A stretch of 64,000 bases of DNA from Cliona cf. orientalis (taxonomy: Eukaryota > Porifera > Demospongiae > Clionaida > Clionaidae). Under the pieces are notes generated by a model. The model saw nothing but the letters and a program-made list of their open reading frames with translations. It had not been told where the DNA came from and did no database searches. The stretch spans positions 21,843,718 to 21,907,717 of the forward strand of contig OZ005689.1 of assembly GCA_963930775.1 (NCBI GenBank), written 5' to 3'. The translations under genes and the position numbers were made by a program. Positions 31,980 to 42,255 of the stretch are shown in pieces; the first letter of the stretch is position 1, and each line of letters begins with the position of its first letter.

Positions 31980-34900
31980 ATGAAATTTTAATGCATTGCA
32001 TAGTGGTTGGACAGTTAGCCTTGGGCTAGTGTTGAAGTCCTCCCATAGAACACAAAGGATAGACAAAATAAGACAAATTGGACACAAAAAGTGCATAGGA
32101 GGGGAAATGAAGGAGTCTTAGATTAGGCAAGGGAAAGGCGACTCTTGAAAATATTAGGAGAGGGGCTGTTGACCACAAATGGAGATAGGGAATTCCAGGT
32201 AGGGATAACATCTATGAAGAAAGAGTGACGATAAGAGAGAGTGGGAACAAAAGGTTGAAAAAGTATTCTATTGTGCTGGGAGATGGGCAAGGGTGGAATG
32301 TGAAGGTTGATTGTGGGATGCAGGAATTGTTATTCAAGATGTTATAAAGGACCTTTAACTTGATATTCTGCCTGCGGACTTTCAAGGAGGTCCACCCCAG
32401 TGTTATTAGTAGCTTGTCAGTGTTTATGGTCCAGTTGTGAAGCACCATCCTACCTGCAAACCTTTGCACACTGTCTAGTCTGGCGATGTCTTGCTTTTGG
32501 TGGGGATCCCACACTGCGGAGCAATATTCCAGTTTAGGCAGGATTATTGTATGAACTATTTTCCGGCGGACATCAACTGGAACTTGGTGAAGCTGTCGAT
32601 GGACAAGACCAATCTGTTTTTTGGCTGCCTTACTGATGTTGGTGATGTGCTCGGACCAGGTCAGGTTTGACGACAGGGTGACTCCAAGGTACTTGACGGA
32701 TGGACTGGGGGGAATGATGTGACCTTCAATCTTAAGGTTGGTAGAGATAGGTCGACGAGAACGTGAGATAGTTAGGAGCTTTGTTTTGGTGTGGTTTGGG
32801 GTCAGACCATGCTCACGTATCCATTTAAGGATGGCATCAACATCTTCCTGCAAGTTGCTAGTGTCCCCGGCTGAGTTGATTGGTTTGTACAGAAGAATGT
32901 CATCGGCATAGAGAACAATTTTTGTTCCATCAGATAGTGGGATGTGGCTGATTGAGTTCATGAAGATTATGTATAAGAGAGGACCAAGGATAGAGCCTTG
33001 GGGGACTCCTGAGGTGACAGGTTTGTAGGTGGAAGAAAACCCGTCTAAGACGACTCTTTGGTGTCTTCCAGAGAGATAGTTGGCAAACCACTGGTGGAGT
33101 TTCCCCGACACCCCAATATCTGCAAGAGATTGAAGCAGTTGGTTGTGGGGGACTGAGTCAAACGCTTTCTTGATGTCGAAGAAAACTGCTGCGACTTGGT
33201 GGTTGGTAGAGAGGTACTCATGCCAGTCTCTGGTGATGGTTAGAAGAGCATCTTGTGTGGAGGATTTTGGTCTGAAGCCATATTGGCAGTCAGACAGGAC
33301 ACTGTTTTTGAGGAGAAAATCCATTACTCTATTATGGACACACCTTTCAAGTACTTTTGAGATCAGAGAGAGAAGGGAGATGGGACGATAGTTTGAGGCA
33401 TCTGATTTATCTCCTGATTTGTGGATCGGTGTTATGTTGGATCGTTTCCATTCATCTGGAATGGAGCATTGCTTGAGAGAGAAGTTGAACAAGGCCGTCA
33501 GGGCTGGAGTGATAGAGCCAGCTGTACCGCGGAACATCACACTGGAAATTCCGTCTGGTCCTGATGCAGTATTGACTTTATGCGTGGAAAGTAGCTTGTA
33601 AACTTCATTATGCGTGCAGGTAACACTGGATATAGTTGGGCTAGATGGGTGGGGCAGAGAGGAGACATTAGACTGAGGTTCAGATCTGGTGAAGCAGGAC
33701 GTGAAGAAATTATTGAAGAGATTTGCCTTTTCTGTTGGTGTGTTGGCGTTCTGGCCTTGATGGTGGAGATTGGCAGGGGTTCTGCTGTGCTTGGGATTGA
33801 GTTTGTGGTATTGAGACCAAAAATCCCGCGATGAGTGGATGTTATCTGCAAGCTGGTGAAAGTAGATTTTCTTGGTTGAGCGCAGTGCGCTAGTTACTTG
33901 ATTTCGGATTTTGGTATATTTGAACCATGCTCTGGCTGTCCCGACCCTTTTGGCGTGGTTGTACTGGCGATTTTTCTTTCTGACGAGGTGGAGTAAATCG
34001 TCAGTGAGGTAAGGAATCTTGGTTTTTGGTTTTATCTTCTTGGTGGGGATGGTTTCTCTCATAATGGTCATGAAGACATCTGACCATTCAGCCCAGAAGT
34101 TGTTCACATCGTCATTAGAGAAGATGGAGGTCGGTAGGCATTGGAGAGTGGTGTTAGCTGAATCAAAGTCAGCTTGTTTGTAGAGCCAGATTTCCCTACG
34201 ATTTCTCCTTGGATGTTGAGTATGGCGGTTGGTTAGAGAAATCTGTAGGATGTTGTGGTCAGAGCCAGGAAGAGGAGGCAAGTTGATGCACTGGGAGTTG
34301 GTAAGTTTCTCGGAGACATAGATGTGGTCAATGATGGTGGAGGTGGTTGTGGTTGTGCGCGTGGCAGTAGAGACTACTTGCTTCAGACCCAGTTTGTCTT
34401 CTATTGAGTTAAGGATTGGTAACAGCGAGTGGCTGGTTGAGTGAGAGCACTGAGAGCGATCGATGTTGAAGTCGCCGAGGAGCACAAGAGACCTCAGTTT
34501 GGATGGTGGCAGCTGTTCTAGGGTAGACTCAACTTCTGTCAGCACAGAGGCACTCGATGATGGGGGGCGGTAGAGTAGCCCACAGAGCATCGAGGAGCAT
34601 CTCAGGCGGATTTCGATAACAAGGAGTTCTACATTGACATGAGATAGGATGACAGCAAATTGTAAGTGGTCTTGGACAAACATAGCAATACCACCACCAT
34701 GCCTATCTCTATCTCTGCGAATGAGCTGGTATCCAGGGATCATGAGCTCACTGTCAGTGATTGTGTTGTCGAGCCAAGTCTCAGCGATCGTAATGATGTG
34801 TGGGTTTTGGGTTGAAGCTAGTAGTCGAAGATGGTCAACTTTGGGTAGAAGGCTGCGACAGTTGGTGTAGAGGATGGTGAGGGCGTTTGGTGGTGACAAT

Positions 34901-35530
34901 GACTGTGACTGCCGCCTCTGGTTGCCACCTATCGTGTTACTGGGTGTCAAGGAATCGCCGTTGGCCGAGGTGTTGATAATGGCGTCAGCTGAAGCATCGA
35001 AAATGGAGTCCGAGTTGGATACGTCATGGAAAGGCACGGCTTCTTTTAGACATCTTTTGCAACACCAGGATTCGTCAGACACTTGTAGCTGGGCGTACTC
35101 TTCGTTGGATATACCGATGCATCTGGTGTGTAGCCAATTCGCACAAACGTCGCACTGAACCCCTCGCTGGTTGCTCTTCACTGGCTTGCTGCACACTCCG
35201 CACGGATATTTCCAACATCTGGGACCTGGATTCACTTCTACGTCGCCAGCGAGTAGGAGTAGCCAGGTGGTTAGCAGAGATCGGGAGGCTTTCAGGTGCG
35301 AAACTTTTGAAGCGGCGGCTACTTCGCAAAGGTGGACTTTCAGGCTGGCGGGAGCGAACCTTATCGAGTCTGGGGGATCCCCACAGAGGTGGTTACCATG
35401 TGGTTTACCACAGAAGGCAGGGCTCAACCGCAACATGGCGAAAAGCACGATAAGCGCACAGAGCTGGAAATTGCACTTCATCATCATCATAAAATTATGC
35501 GCTGAAATAATATTATCGGGAGGCTTTCAG
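31980..35530 (-). mobile_element. PHD-finger non-LTR retrotransposon (LINE)
   Basis: Near full-length minus-strand LINE with one long open frame (35490-32212). The 3' region runs to about 31980, next to the end of the repeat array. The 5' region ends near 35520, where TCGGGAGGCTTTCAGGTG repeats a motif found at about 35280. No clear poly-A or target duplication was found, so the outer borders are approximate. Inserted in an intron of the DUF6589-like gene, antisense to it. Confidence 0.8.
32212..35490 (-). CDS. LINE polyprotein: PHD, endonuclease, reverse transcriptase
   Basis: 1092-residue single-frame protein. After a hydrophobic start, residues about 95-150 form a PHD/RING-type zinc finger (CGVCSKPV...VQCDVCANWLHTRC...WCCKRC). 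Residues about 205-430 are an apurinic-type endonuclease (LYTNCRSL, ITIAETWLD, VLLGDFNID, GSDHN). Residues about 620-890 are the reverse transcriptase with NYRPISLLSLISKVLE, FFDIKKAFDSVPH, GVPQGSILGPLL and YADDILLY, so the catalytic Asp pair is intact. The maturase-like tail (YLGVTLSSNLTWSEHI) follows. This architecture fits the CR1/L2/jockey side of LINEs. Near 32258 a one-base shift moves the last ~40 residues (IDVIPTWNSL, FKSRLSLA, to about 32130) out of frame. The copy is otherwise open and looks young. Confidence 0.92.
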   Translation of the reverse strand: MMMMKCNFQLCALIVLFAMLRLSPAFCGKPHGNHLCGDPPDSIRFAPASLKVHLCEVAAASKVSHLKASRSLLTTWLLLLAGDVEVNPGPRCWKYPCGVCSKPVKSNQRGVQCDVCANWLHTRCIGISNEEYAQLQVSDESWCCKRCLKEAVPFHDVSNSDSIFDASADAIINTSANGDSLTPSNTIGGNQRRQSQSLSPPNALTILYTNCRSLLPKVDHLRLLASTQNPHIITIAETWLDNTITDSELMIPGYQLIRRDRDRHGGGIAMFVQDHLQFAVILSHVNVELLVIEIRLRCSSMLCGLLYRPPSSSASVLTEVESTLEQLPPSKLRSLVLLGDFNIDRSQCSHSTSHSLLPILNSIEDKLGLKQVVSTATRTTTTTSTIIDHIYVSEKLTNSQCINLPPLPGSDHNILQISLTNRHTQHPRRNRREIWLYKQADFDSANTTLQCLPTSIFSNDDVNNFWAEWSDVFMTIMRETIPTKKIKPKTKIPYLTDDLLHLVRKKNRQYNHAKRVGTARAWFKYTKIRNQVTSALRSTKKIYFHQLADNIHSSRDFWSQYHKLNPKHSRTPANLHHQGQNANTPTEKANLFNNFFTSCFTRSEPQSNVSSLPHPSSPTISSVTCTHNEVYKLLSTHKVNTASGPDGISSVMFRGTAGSITPALTALFNFSLKQCSIPDEWKRSNITPIHKSGDKSDASNYRPISLLSLISKVLERCVHNRVMDFLLKNSVLSDCQYGFRPKSSTQDALLTITRDWHEYLSTNHQVAAVFFDIKKAFDSVPHNQLLQSLADIGVSGKLHQWFANYLSGRHQRVVLDGFSSTYKPVTSGVPQGSILGPLLYIIFMNSISHIPLSDGTKIVLYADDILLYKPINSAGDTSNLQEDVDAILKWIREHGLTPNHTKTKLLTISRSRRPISTNLKIEGHIIPPSPSVKYLGVTLSSNLTWSEHITNISKAAKKQIGLVHRQLHQVPVDVRRKIVHTIILPKLEYCSAVWDPHQKQDIARLDSVQRFAGRMVLHNWTINTDKLLITLGWTSLKVRRQNIKLKVLYNILNNNSCIPQSTFTFHPCPSPSTIEYFFNLLFPLSLIVTLSS

Positions 35531-37006
35531 GTGCCATGACATGGCAGTATCCACAAACGAGTTAGACATGAGCGACAAGGTATCCCAAGATTAATATTAT
35601 ACACATCAGTACTTGTAAATGGTAGCACATTTACACATTTAACATAGACAAGATGGAAAATACTACTACTAGACTAGCAGTGCAGATACAAAACCACCCA
35701 CCTTTTCCTTTCTCCTGGTATGATAACACTCCCCAAAGTCTCGTAGTGAGCTGAAGGAGGAAAACATCCTCCCAAAGAAGGACGATGGCCACCACCTCTA
35801 CCAGCGAATGATTAATTTCATGATGGATTTCCTCGTGAATGAGCTTAAGAGTTTGTCGGACCTTCGTCATTTTCTTCCCTCCAAACAACACTCTCCAGCA
35901 CACAAATCAGTGGTGATGCCAATGAAGCTTCTTTTTCGGGATGAGAAGTATACTGATGAAAATATCCAGATAATGCCTTCAGTTGCTAAAAGATGCAAAT
36001 TTGGATGGATCACCACAGGTATACAGTGCTACTGAGCAAGAGAGTAAATAATTACCAGTGTATATTTATTGCAAGTTTTTCAGGTGAAACTTGCATGTAT
36101 TCTGTTCTCACTTGGTACCCAGTTAGGTCAATGGATGGACTATCTACATCTCAAGCAGCAGGCTGAGCTCACCTTTCATAGGGTTTCAGTATGCAAAAAT
36201 GTCCGAAATTTTACGTTAGGCACTCTATCACAACACTCGATATAGTTAAGAACACCGATTTGAGATGAAGATAGGCACCAATAGGACACACCTTTGTGCC
36301 AAGTATGAAGTCTTAACAACAAAACAGTCTTGGAGATATTCACAAAAATAGTATAAAATATGGCCAACTTAAGTTAGGCACTCAATCTTGCATGAAGTTT
36401 TTAGTTAAGAGCTGATATTACACTTTATGCATCCTTATGCATTAACAATCCTAGTGTATGCATGGAACTGCGAATGTTTTGCAGGAAACACCGAATCCGG
36501 AAGCAAACATTTCTGCCAGTTGCTCCAGACGGGTCACAGTCCTCGTTGATGACGTTGCCCTGAACGCACGTGCATTAAAATGACGTTTTAATTGACCACG
36601 CCCCTGGCGATCTGAAACGAGATGATGGCGAGAATGGCGTTGTAAACGTCGAACGTTGAGAAGCTCATCGCTTCTTATCTATCTAAATGAGGTAAGATAC
36701 TAGCAACAGTCGGGTCAATAACGTTTTTCTCCCTCCAAAGCCTCAAAAGAAGAGTGGTAGGGCGGACATTTTGTGCTTGGCTAGACGGCCTCTCATATCA
36801 TCCTTGTACGTTAATATTGTATAGAAATAGACATATTACGCTAGGGGGTTTCTACTTACTAAATCTTGCCTTATGCTCTCCAAAACTTCCAACGGCCAAT
36901 TTTTTTCTCAATTTACATTGCTATATATTGTGCACATGATATTACATCGACGTCATGACACGTCATGCCTTCTGTTACGGAATGGTCTTCCTTTGGAGCC
37001 TTATAC

Positions 37007-37912
37007 TACGGTGGCCCAGAAGGGCCATGTCCATTACCTAATACAATATATATTTCCCATTACCAATTTCGATTTTTCTCATTACCAGCTTCCAATTTGG
37101 TTATTTATCGTTTCCGATTTTGAGTTTTCTCATTACCAACTTCCAATTTGGGTATTTCTCATTTCTACCAGTCTAGTTTACTATCGTAGGCGCCAGTTGT
37201 GTGCATACGCCAATGTCCTCTGATCCACATTTGTGCGACATGTAGGCTACATGTTAGTCTCGTGCCCAGCCCCCTTTGTGCATGAAATGAAGGGGGCTGG
37301 GCATGAGATTAGCTACATGTATAGCTATACCTCTGGTAGACCTTTTTCATCCTGTGACTATTTTTAGGGGGCACTTCCAAACTAATTAACAATGTCATCA
37401 TTATGACGTTAACGGGGGAAGGGGTTGATAGTCAGGGCCTGTCAGGTATGATAATAGCCTGACCTTTGGAGCCACACCCCTCTAATGCTTTTTGCATTAC
37501 AGGGGTATGGCTCTATGACTGCCATGACGCTAAGAGAGGGGTGAAGAGTCCAAGACTTAACATCATACCGGTAATGATTGCCCCCTTAAGCCATAAGGTA
37601 CACCGTATGTTGCACAGTTAACGATCAGTCACTGCCTTCAATGTAAACCTGTCCACCCTCTCTTGCTTTCCATGCATGTGTGCACGCCTATCAATACTAT
37701 AATAGTTCACTACCTACCCAAGTCGAAATAGTTCATTAATGAGAAAATTTGAAATTGGAAATAAGAAATACCCAAGTTGGAAGTTGATAATGAGAAAACT
37801 CAAAATCGGAAACGAGAAATAGACAAATTGGAAGCTGGTAATGAGAAAAGTCGAAATTGGTAATGGGAAATATTGTATTGGGTAATCGACATGACCCTTC
37901 TGGGCCACTGTA
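37007..37912. mobile_element. MITE with TACRGTGGCCCAGAAGGG ends, 6 bp duplication
   Basis: Ends TACGGTGGCCCAGAAGGGCC and, inward from the right, TACAGTGGCCCAGAAGGGTC. Arms of about 200 bp carry alternating TTTCTCATTACCAACTTCCA-like repeats in inverted orientation. Flanked by TTATAC (37001-37006 and 37913-37918). Element B has the uninterrupted TTATACACTAC at the matching place, confirming the insertion. Confidence 0.85.
37255..37311. mobile_element. 57 bp mini-element, 9 bp duplication
   Basis: TAGTCTCGTGCCCAGCCCCC at the left, the near-perfect reverse complement at the right (GGGGGCTGGGCATGAGATTA), with about 15 bases between. Flanked by the perfect 9 bp repeat GCTACATGT (37246-37254 and 37312-37320). 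The ends resemble the 28993-42223 element (TAGCCTCGTGCC). Confidence 0.75.
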
Positions 37913-37955
37913 TTATACACTACTATTGCAACTAAAATCACTATTTCTGTTTATT

Positions 37956-38513
37956 ACCGTACCCTCCCGAAAATAAGCCCCCTCCCCTCTTTGACCTTCA
38001 AGTTCTTGCACAGGTATGTTTGCCTCGATTATAAGCCCCCCTCCCACCAAGTAGACTGCACATAATATACACGCACGCGAGCACGTACGTATACGTATGT
38101 AACCCTGCCCTTCAATTGACTACGAGTACAAAGATGATGGTGGTGGCTTTTAGAAAAGCCTATTTTGAAGTCATTCTGTTATGATGGCACTTTTAGCTTG
38201 GCGAAGACACTTATGAGCCGGTCAAGATGCTTTTACTTTCCTCTAAAGACCTACACACACGGAACAACAAGTCCTTTTCCCACCGCCAATCCTCGTGTTG
38301 CCGTCTACTTGACAGTTCATCTTGCTGCCGCTCTTTTGGAGAAAAAACCGCAGCAAACTCTGGATATTTACCGCAGTACGTGACCAACGATGGTGGCTAA
38401 GGGGGGGGGGCTTATATTCGAGGGAAAGTGCATAGTCGAAAATAAGCTCCCTCCCCAGTCTAGGTCATGTCTACTGCTGAAAAAGCGGGGGGATTATTTT
38501 CGGGAGGATACGG
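37956..38513. mobile_element. MITE with CCGTACCCTCCCGAAAATAA ends, TA duplication
   Basis: Ends CCGTACCCTCCCGAAAATAA and the reverse complement (TTATTTTCGGGAGGATACGG), TA on both sides. Element B has the intact site (TTTCTGTGATTACTGGTC). A fragment of the same family (inverted) is at about 59335-59415. Confidence 0.85.
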
Positions 38514-39835
38514 TACTAGTCAAAATAAGTGCACATACAAAGTTATAAAAAATGTACTCTTTTGCTCAGTAGCACTGTATGTGCAATCAAGTACATTATA
38601 ATACTGCATGGTATTTAGTTACTGTGCGTAATAGGTATTGGAAGGGGATCAGGCAACATGCAAAACAATACGAGGTGCTAAGCGTTGGTGTTCAACAGAG
38701 ATAACACCCCAAAAATAGCTGAAGTGGGCAAATGAAGTACCAGGTTAGAAAGTTTACTTTACCTAATTAGCCCACATACCCCTGTTAACTATTAATTTGA
38801 ATAGATTTTCATTTCCTATGGGAATGCCTGAAGACAGTGGTGGAGACTTTCTTGGGAAGTGTCACACAGTCAGGCTCAGTGTGCAATCTAAGGGAGAAGG
38901 TCAACAGAACACAGCTTGATAAGAGTGCAAAGACTCAGTATTGCAGACGAGTTTGTCATCCACACTCTTAAACCTCACCTACTAGCAGCGGTATACACCA
39001 TGTTCAACGACTCTAGTGGAGATCGAGAAATTGCACATGAAGTGTCAGCACAGTGGTTATAACAGGCAGCGTTTCAAGCTGTGGAGCGTACGCTAATATT
39101 GAGGGAGCCAACAGATGACTTGCACAGCTTTAGCCACGCATTTGTGCACGCAGCTTTTCTTTATTATGACCTACGGCAGGCGATACGTTTTGAAGAGGGT
39201 GAGCACATAATTCACCACTGGAAGTATTGGCTACCTGTGAAGCAGCAAATCTACTCTACTCTGCAATATTCAAGCCAACTTCCCAACACATAGTAGTTCA
39301 CAACAGAACAGTGAACATTACTGGCACACTTGGACATGGCAAACCCATAGACCAAATGGTAGAACACTACAATTTGTAAGTTGCTATTGCAAGTTTCTTG
39401 CCATATCATATCTGATTACAGAAAGGTGTTTTTACATAGGGTCCTAAAGGAAGCTCTGAGGTCAAGCGGGGTAAACTGTACTGAAAAGCACATGGAAGAG
39501 CTATCAATGTGTGCACTGTTATTACTTGATGCAGCAAAGAGGACTGACTATGAGTTTGACACTCCATATCATTCTTCACGTCATACCACAAGTACCGACG
39601 ATGACGTCAGTAAGATGGTGAAATACCTAATAGAGGAGAGAGTAACACAACAGAATGAGGATGGGGCAAAAATCTCCTTTATTGACCCCTTAGTGACAGG
39701 CATGCGAAAGTTGGTGGATGGGTGGCTTAAAAAGTTTAGTGTCATCAGAAGAACTTGATATGAACACAGAAGATGAACCAGTTAATGAGGTGGAACTAAA
39801 TTATGAATTACACAATGCACATTTATAGACACAAA

Positions 39836-41670
39836 TCACATATGTAATACATCTTTAATTACAATAAAAAATAAAAATGACTCTGCAAATACATGAGGTA
39901 AACAAGGAATGACACAAACATCCTGTAAATCCTTAATGTACTTAATACGGTTACAAATTTCGTCGATAGTTGCAATAGGACATGCTACTGATCCCCCAAG
40001 AGCCTTGTACTTCATGTTACCATCAAGTAGACATTTGCGCTGTCGTAACAAGCATGCTTTCAAAAGTGACACAACTTGTGGAGAAACATTCCTTAAAGTT
40101 GTCCGCCGTGGTTTACGAGTAGCTTTAACCGGAGCAAAGGTAGACACGGACAGAGGGCCACACACATCACAGCAACAATAGGGGGAAGGGGATAGACTTG
40201 CCACTCAGCTACAATAGGCGAAAAGGATACATGTACATGCATGTATCATGTATATTATGCTTATGCATCCCTTACACTTACTTGGTAGTACTGCAGAAGG
40301 ACTAGACGGTAGCCCATACATTATCACTACCTCTATATCTGGAATGTCAACCCCCTACATTAAATTCAAATCAATGCTTTACATGTACATGTGCATTACA
40401 ACCTACACAAACCCCACACACAGACATTATCATCATCCTACCATTCCAAAGGCAATAGTAGACACCAAACAACATAGACGTCCAGAAACAAATGCTGAGT
40501 ATACAGCCTCTTTTGTTTCGTCACTGATACTGGCAAGATAAATGGTTACATATGACGATTTGGATGACACTTTAAGATACTCGTATACTGCAAAAACGGT
40601 TTCCTTCATTTACAAAAAATGACTGTCTTTGGATAACGATGAGGGTCTGTACATGATTTTAGGCTGGACGCAACACCCGATAAGTCCCTCTAAAATATTA
40701 TGAGGAAGGGTCCGTAATGAGAAGATTATAGAAATTGTCAGACTTACAGCCAATGACGACTTTTTGCTGACAGATATATAAATATAAACATAAATTTTGG
40801 TCTATTGAGAGGTTGACTGACCACAACTGGGTTTAGCAAGGAAAGAGAGGACTGAATAATGCTCTCTATAGTAGGTGGAGCTGATGCCGTAAGGGCCATA
40901 CATGGACACTTGGTAAGTGCACGTAAGCCTCCAATTCTGCCAAATGCTTTCCGGAACTCTGTGCCCCTGTATCCATTTACACACTCACGACATGTTCATT
41001 ACAGATACCTACAAGCATCAATGCATGTTTCTTACCATTCAGTTATACAATGGGCTTCGTCAACCGCTACCAGGGATAATCTTGATTGAAAGTGTGGTCG
41101 ACCAAACAGTTCCCTCCAAGGTTTATTAACAGCCGTCTCAGGAGACATAAAAACTATCGGAATGAACCAAACCGTAGTACAAACGTATCTATGTCAACTA
41201 TGTATAAACTCACCGAAACGATAAGCACCATTCTCTACATTTTCCACTAAGCTAGCATTTCTTGAAGTTACACGAATTGCAGGAACTCCAACACTTTCAT
41301 CTTAATTACAGGAACAATCAGTACTAGTGGTTAAGCTAGTACAATTTATACAGGCTTACTTGTTCATCCATGAGACAATTCAGGGGACTAACGACAAACC
41401 CATGCTTAAATTAGACATAGCTAGAGGTGGTAAAAACATGCATAGGCTCTTTCCAGCACCTATCGACATACGGATGAAGACATCCTGCCCATGCAGTGCT
41501 GCGAGTGTGGCTTCCAGCTGTCCTGGTCGAAACTCTGCATGCCCATACGTGCTTTTAAGAACACTTTGCAGGCTCTGAACTGCTCGATACTGTCCAAGGT
41601 ATTCCCCCCACACACCTCTGGAAGCTGGGCAGTTGGCATCAGTGCAATACGGAGTATAAGGAGTGGACAT
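39836..41670 (-). pseudogene. RecQ-like DNA helicase gene, frameshifted
   Basis: Superfamily 2 helicase of RecQ type, minus strand, multi-exon: about 41670-41360, 41305-41214, 41153-41036, 40966-40748, 40620-40442, 40355-40275 and 40204-39836. Motifs in order: FRPGQLEATLAALHGQDVFI, Walker A MSIGAGKSLC, PAIRVTSRNASLVENV, VAVDEAHCITEW (DEAH box), GGLRALTKCPCMALTASAPP (motif III), SAFVSGRLCCLVSTIAFGM, IDIPDIEVVIMYG (motif V), then a Cys-rich tail (YCCCDVCGP). A one-base deletion near 41398 breaks the frame before PLNCLMDEQ. Motif IV and the arginine finger exon were not located. It is convergent with the DUF6589-like gene and inside the same inverted ends, so it is more likely transposon cargo than the host RecQ. 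Confidence 0.82.
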
Positions 41671-41819
41671 TGCTTTCGATGCTCAGTCTCGATTCGAATT
41701 TGAAATTTGGCGTGGAAAATTTCGTGACTTGGCATATTAAATTTGTTGTGCTTGTTGTGCTGTGACAGCACAAAAATTTTAATACTAGCTATATAAAATG
41801 TAACAGCCACCAAGTTTGT

Positions 41820-42094
41820 TTTATCTTACACTTACAGTAATACTTACCTAAGACATGGAGCTATTGAAAGAAGACACCAACGACAGAAACATGGCACGAG
41901 TCAAACTTGTCGAGTAAGACCACTAGATTTCACCGGACAAGAAAGATTCACGGAACGTTGAGGCCGCCACTGCCACCAGATATATCCTGAATCGCTTATC
42001 TTTTACTGCTCTTGATACACCACGTGGCATTGTTCATGCCATTTTCGCGGTAGCGCGAAGGCATCGACTAGATCATATCAGAGTCAGGAACGCG
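41820..42094. other. Upstream region of RecQ-like gene
   Basis: Between the first helicase exon and the right inverted repeat of the 13 kb element. By position it would hold the promoter; no motif recognised. Confidence 0.3.
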
Positions 42095-42255
42095 CGTGCG
42101 CGTGCGTGGGCGAAGTCGACCGTAAACATGCAAACCACGTCCCGCGCGTGATCAAAATGTACCAGGCTCTCCCTCCCCCTTCCCCCCTTTATTTTTCGCG
42201 CGGGAGAACCTGGCGCGAGGCTAATTGTATGTATGTATGTCTACACTATTGTATG

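Larger units (their letters stand above)
36024..38577. mobile_element. Pogo-type element A, TA duplication, doubly nested
   Basis: Ends CAGTGCTACTGAGCAAGAGA and the reverse complement ending GCACTG, with TA on both sides (36022, 38578). Interior similar to element B (52381-53947): AGTCAATGGATGGACTATCT, CATCTCAAGCRGCAGGCTGA, GTTAGGCACTCTATCACAAC. It contains two insertions absent from B, at 37007-37912 and 37956-38513. It lies in an intron of the DUF6589-like gene, one base inside the 5' splice site. No transposase. Confidence 0.88.
29456..39758 (+). pseudogene. DUF6589-like gene, exploded by insertions
   Basis: Protein family of unknown function frequent in sponges, cnidarians and fungi; possibly transposase-related (inference). 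Pieces in order on the plus strand: about 29490-30165 (SLSSAVEVTKLMRLAFPACE, a coiled coil, LLCDLGDVRRNADDEADTLT, NELNALMSLCS, to a GT donor); 35747-36018 (LYQRMINFMMDFLVNELKSL, SVVMPMKLLFRDEKYTDENI, a frame change, LKDANLDGSPQ); 38635-38743 (VLEGDQATCKTIRGAKRW, in-frame TAG at 38716-38718); 38805-39377 (DFHFLWECLK, SGSVCNLREKVNRTQLDKS, then EFVIHTLKPHLLAAVYTMF, AFLYYDLRQAIRFEEGEHII, VVHNRTVNITG, HGKPIDQMVEHYNL); and 39416-39758 (HRVLKEALRSS..., DPLVTGMRKLVDGWLKKF). Frame changes lie near 35979, 38937 and 39240. Introns were invaded by the repeat array, the LINE and a pogo element. Non-functional here. Confidence 0.75.
28993..42223. mobile_element. 13.2 kb DUF6589/RecQ transposon, 9 bp duplication
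   Basis: Left end TAGCCTCGTGCCAGGCTCTC and right end the reverse complement (GAGAACCTGGCGCGAGGCTA). The inverted repeat runs for about 130 bp (28993-29123 and 42095-42223), including GAAAAATAAAGGGGGGAAGG, GGGACGTGGTTTGCA and GACTTCGCCCACGCACGCGC. Flanked by the perfect 9 bp repeat ATTGTATGT (28984-28992 and 42224-42232). Inside are two convergent genes, a DUF6589-like gene (+) and a RecQ-like helicase (-), each transcribed inward from one end and meeting near 39.8 kb. Long ends plus 9 bp duplications resemble Mutator-like elements. Later insertions (30400-31972, LINE 31980-35530, 36024-38577) account for over half its length. The 9 bp repeat overlaps a TATG microsatellite on the right, a mild caution. 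Confidence 0.72.

Noticed and set aside
39836-41670. Calling the helicase the host RecQ gene
   Set aside because: It is frameshifted, has a variant Walker A, lacks recognisable motif IV and arginine-finger exons, and lies within transposon ends beside a DUF6589 gene.
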